Assembly: GCA_023392135.1 (NCBI GenBank)
Contig: JAEVZQ010000059.1
Location: 1-14,038, forward strand
Direction of reading: 5' to 3'
DNA: 14,038 nt
Origin: Pseudomonadota bacterium
GTDB taxonomy: Bacteria; Pseudomonadota; Alphaproteobacteria; Rhizobiales; Hyphomicrobiaceae
Every line of letters starts with the position of its first letter. Positions within the stretch are counted from its first letter, which is position 1. Positions 12,465 through 14,038 of this stretch are shown here, piece by piece. The position numbers and the translations under genes were made by a program. Under the pieces are notes generated by a model. The model worked only from the letters and a program-made list of their open reading frames with translations, did no database searches and was not told the DNA's origin.

Positions 12465-14038
12465 ATGCCGAGAAAACTGCTATTATCCGCAGCACTTACT
12501 GCGGCGGTCGTGCTGTTGCCGGCCGTAGCCGGTGCGCAGACGCCGAAGCACGGCGGGGAGCTGCGCTTCGCCGTGAGCGCCGAGCCGCCGGATTACGACT
12601 GCCACGCGGCAACGTCGTTCGCATTCATTCATCCGGTGCGCCCGCACTACAGCACACTGCTCAAATTCGATCCGGAGAATTACCCGAAGGTCGTCGGCGA
12701 CGTCGCGGACTCGTGGGAGCAGTCGGCCGATGGTCTAACGTACACGTTCAAGCTGAAGCAGAACGTGAAGTTCCATGACGGCACTCCGATGACCTCGGAA
12801 GACGTCAAGGCAACCTACGAACGTATCCGCAATCCCCAGGGTGGCGCCCGTTCAATCCGCAAAGCGGCGTACTCGGACATCGAGTCCATCGAAACGCCGG
12901 ACAAGTACACCATCGTTTTCAAGCTGAAGGAGCGGAACGCGTCGATGCTGACGAATTTCGCTTCACCGTGGGACTGCATCTACAGCGCTGCGAAGCTGAA
13001 GGAGGATCCCAGGTTCCCGGAGCGGAACGTGCTGGGTACCGGACCCTTCAAGTTCGTCGAGCATGCTGCCGGCTCGCATTGGATTGGAGAGCGGTTCAAG
13101 GATTATTACGTCGAGGGCCGGCCCTATCTCGACAGCTACCGCGCCATCTTCATCACCAACACCGCCGCGCGCGTGAATGCGCTCCAGGCGGGCGAGGTGC
13201 TGTCCGAGTTCCGTGGTCACTCTCCGGCGGATCGCGACAAGCTCGTGAAGGCGTTGGGTGACAAGGTCGAGGTTTTCGAAAGCCCGTGGATCTGCAGCCT
13301 CGTCGTCGCCTTCAACACGGAGAAGAAGCCGTTCGATGACGCACGCGTCCGCAGGGCGCTGTCCCTCGCCGTCGATCGCTGGCAGGGCGCCGAGGCTCTG
13401 TCAAAGATCGCACTCGTGCGGCACGTCGGAGGCGTGCTGCGGCCTGGCTACGAGCTGGCAACCCCTCCGGAAGAGCTGGAGAAGCTTCCGGGATTCTCTC
13501 ACGATATCAAGGCGTCCCGGGCAGAGGCCAAAAAGCTCCTGAAAGAGGCCGGCGTGAGCGACCTGAAGTTCAAGCTCATGAACCGCAACGTGCCGATGCC
13601 CTATACGCCCGTCGGTGTCTTCCTGATCGACCAGTGGCGGCAGATCGGTATCACCGTCGAGCATGATCAGCCGGAGACGAAGGCCTACATCGCCAATCTG
13701 CGCGGTGGTAACTACGAGGCCGGCCTCGACTTCAACTGCGACGCGGTCGATGATCCCAACCTGCAGCTCGGGAAGTACATCTCGTCCGATCGTTCGCCCA
13801 TCAACTACTCGCGCGCGACGGACCGCAAGCTCGACGAGCTCTACGACGAGCAGAAGGGCGAGCTCGACGTCGAGAAGCGCAAGCAGCTTCTGCGCGAGTT
13901 CGAGAAGCACGCCCTGACGGAGGCCTATACGATCCCGACCGTCTGGTGGCATCGGATCATCGTCAACTGGAAGCAGATCAAGGGCTGGCACATGTCGCCG
14001 AGCCACTACCTGAACCAGGACCTTCAGGACGTCTGGCT
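12465..14038 (+). CDS. Peptide/nickel-type ABC transporter binding protein, family 5 (partial)
   Basis: The periplasmic binding protein of the importer, open from the ATG at 12465 through the window edge: 524 codons without a stop. GGGAGGA (12454-12460) is a strong ribosome-binding site. Residues 1-24 are a Sec signal peptide (MPRKLLLSAALTAAVVLLPA, then VAGA before the cut). The mature part follows the DppA/OppA family: HGGELRFAVSAEPPDYD, VADSWEQSADGLTYTFKLKQ, KFHDGTPMTSEDVKATYERI, NVLGTGPFKF, FDDARVRRALSLAVDR, and TEAYTIPTVWWHRI near the edge. It lacks the lipobox cysteine seen in some relatives. The substrate may be a peptide, a metal chelate or a small amine compound and cannot be read from the sequence. 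The permease genes are not in the window and are expected to the right. Confidence 0.92.
   Translation, partial: MPRKLLLSAALTAAVVLLPAVAGAQTPKHGGELRFAVSAEPPDYDCHAATSFAFIHPVRPHYSTLLKFDPENYPKVVGDVADSWEQSADGLTYTFKLKQNVKFHDGTPMTSEDVKATYERIRNPQGGARSIRKAAYSDIESIETPDKYTIVFKLKERNASMLTNFASPWDCIYSAAKLKEDPRFPERNVLGTGPFKFVEHAAGSHWIGERFKDYYVEGRPYLDSYRAIFITNTAARVNALQAGEVLSEFRGHSPADRDKLVKALGDKVEVFESPWICSLVVAFNTEKKPFDDARVRRALSLAVDRWQGAEALSKIALVRHVGGVLRPGYELATPPEELEKLPGFSHDIKASRAEAKKLLKEAGVSDLKFKLMNRNVPMPYTPVGVFLIDQWRQIGITVEHDQPETKAYIANLRGGNYEAGLDFNCDAVDDPNLQLGKYISSDRSPINYSRATDRKLDELYDEQKGELDVEKRKQLLREFEKHALTEAYTIPTVWWHRIIVNWKQIKGWHMSPSHYLNQDLQDVW

Noticed and set aside
12425..12778. Short plus-strand frame starting at the intercistronic hairpin
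   Set aside because: The binding-protein frame from 12465 covers the same bases with a signal peptide, strong ribosome-binding site and continuous family motifs.

Overview
This is a GC-rich window from what looks like an alphaproteobacterium, probably of the Hyphomicrobiales/Rhizobiales sort. The clues are heterotetrameric sarcosine oxidase genes in B-D order, GTG starts, dense operons of ABC importers, and the style of the proteins. No species can be named from the sequence alone. There is no tRNA, rRNA, CRISPR array or recognisable insertion sequence.

Layout. (1) 1-1431, minus strand: the end of a sarcosine oxidase operon, with soxB complete and soxD cut by the window edge. (2) 1590-2489, minus: a one-component regulator made of a helix-turn-helix and a periplasmic-binding-protein-like sensor domain. 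It is divergent from (3) 2570-4846, plus: tupB-tupC-tupA, a tungstate ABC importer. (4) 4970-5179, plus: a 69-residue molbindin (Mop). (5) 5245-8097, plus: a second complete ABC importer of the FecB/FecCD/FecE (class III) type, made of a binding protein, a permease and an ATPase with overlapping genes. (6) 8198-8791, minus: a GNAT acetyltransferase whose reading frame is broken twice, and 8879-9832, minus: a homocysteine S-methyltransferase. A strong intrinsic terminator lies between these two. (7) 9833-10336: a 504-base intergenic region rich in dyads, with one possible 41-residue gene. (8) 10337-14038, plus: a peptide/nickel-type importer, starting with a two-in-one ATPase and followed by its binding protein, which runs off the window.

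How it fits together. The middle of the window reads as an oxyanion-handling cassette: a likely tungstate/molybdate-sensing repressor, a dedicated tungstate importer, an intracellular oxyanion-binding protein, and a second importer whose class includes the known molybdate/tungstate system MolABC of Haemophilus. The substrate of the second importer is inferred from context only. The sarcosine oxidase and homocysteine methyltransferase genes on either side point to methylated-amine and one-carbon metabolism.

Quality note. Three apparent single-base frameshifts fall within 1.5 kb: near 7279 in the permease, and near 8526 and 8765 in the acetyltransferase. In each case the family-conserved sequence continues in another frame. 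They look either like indel errors in the assembly or like real decay, and anyone reading the automatic translations should allow for them.
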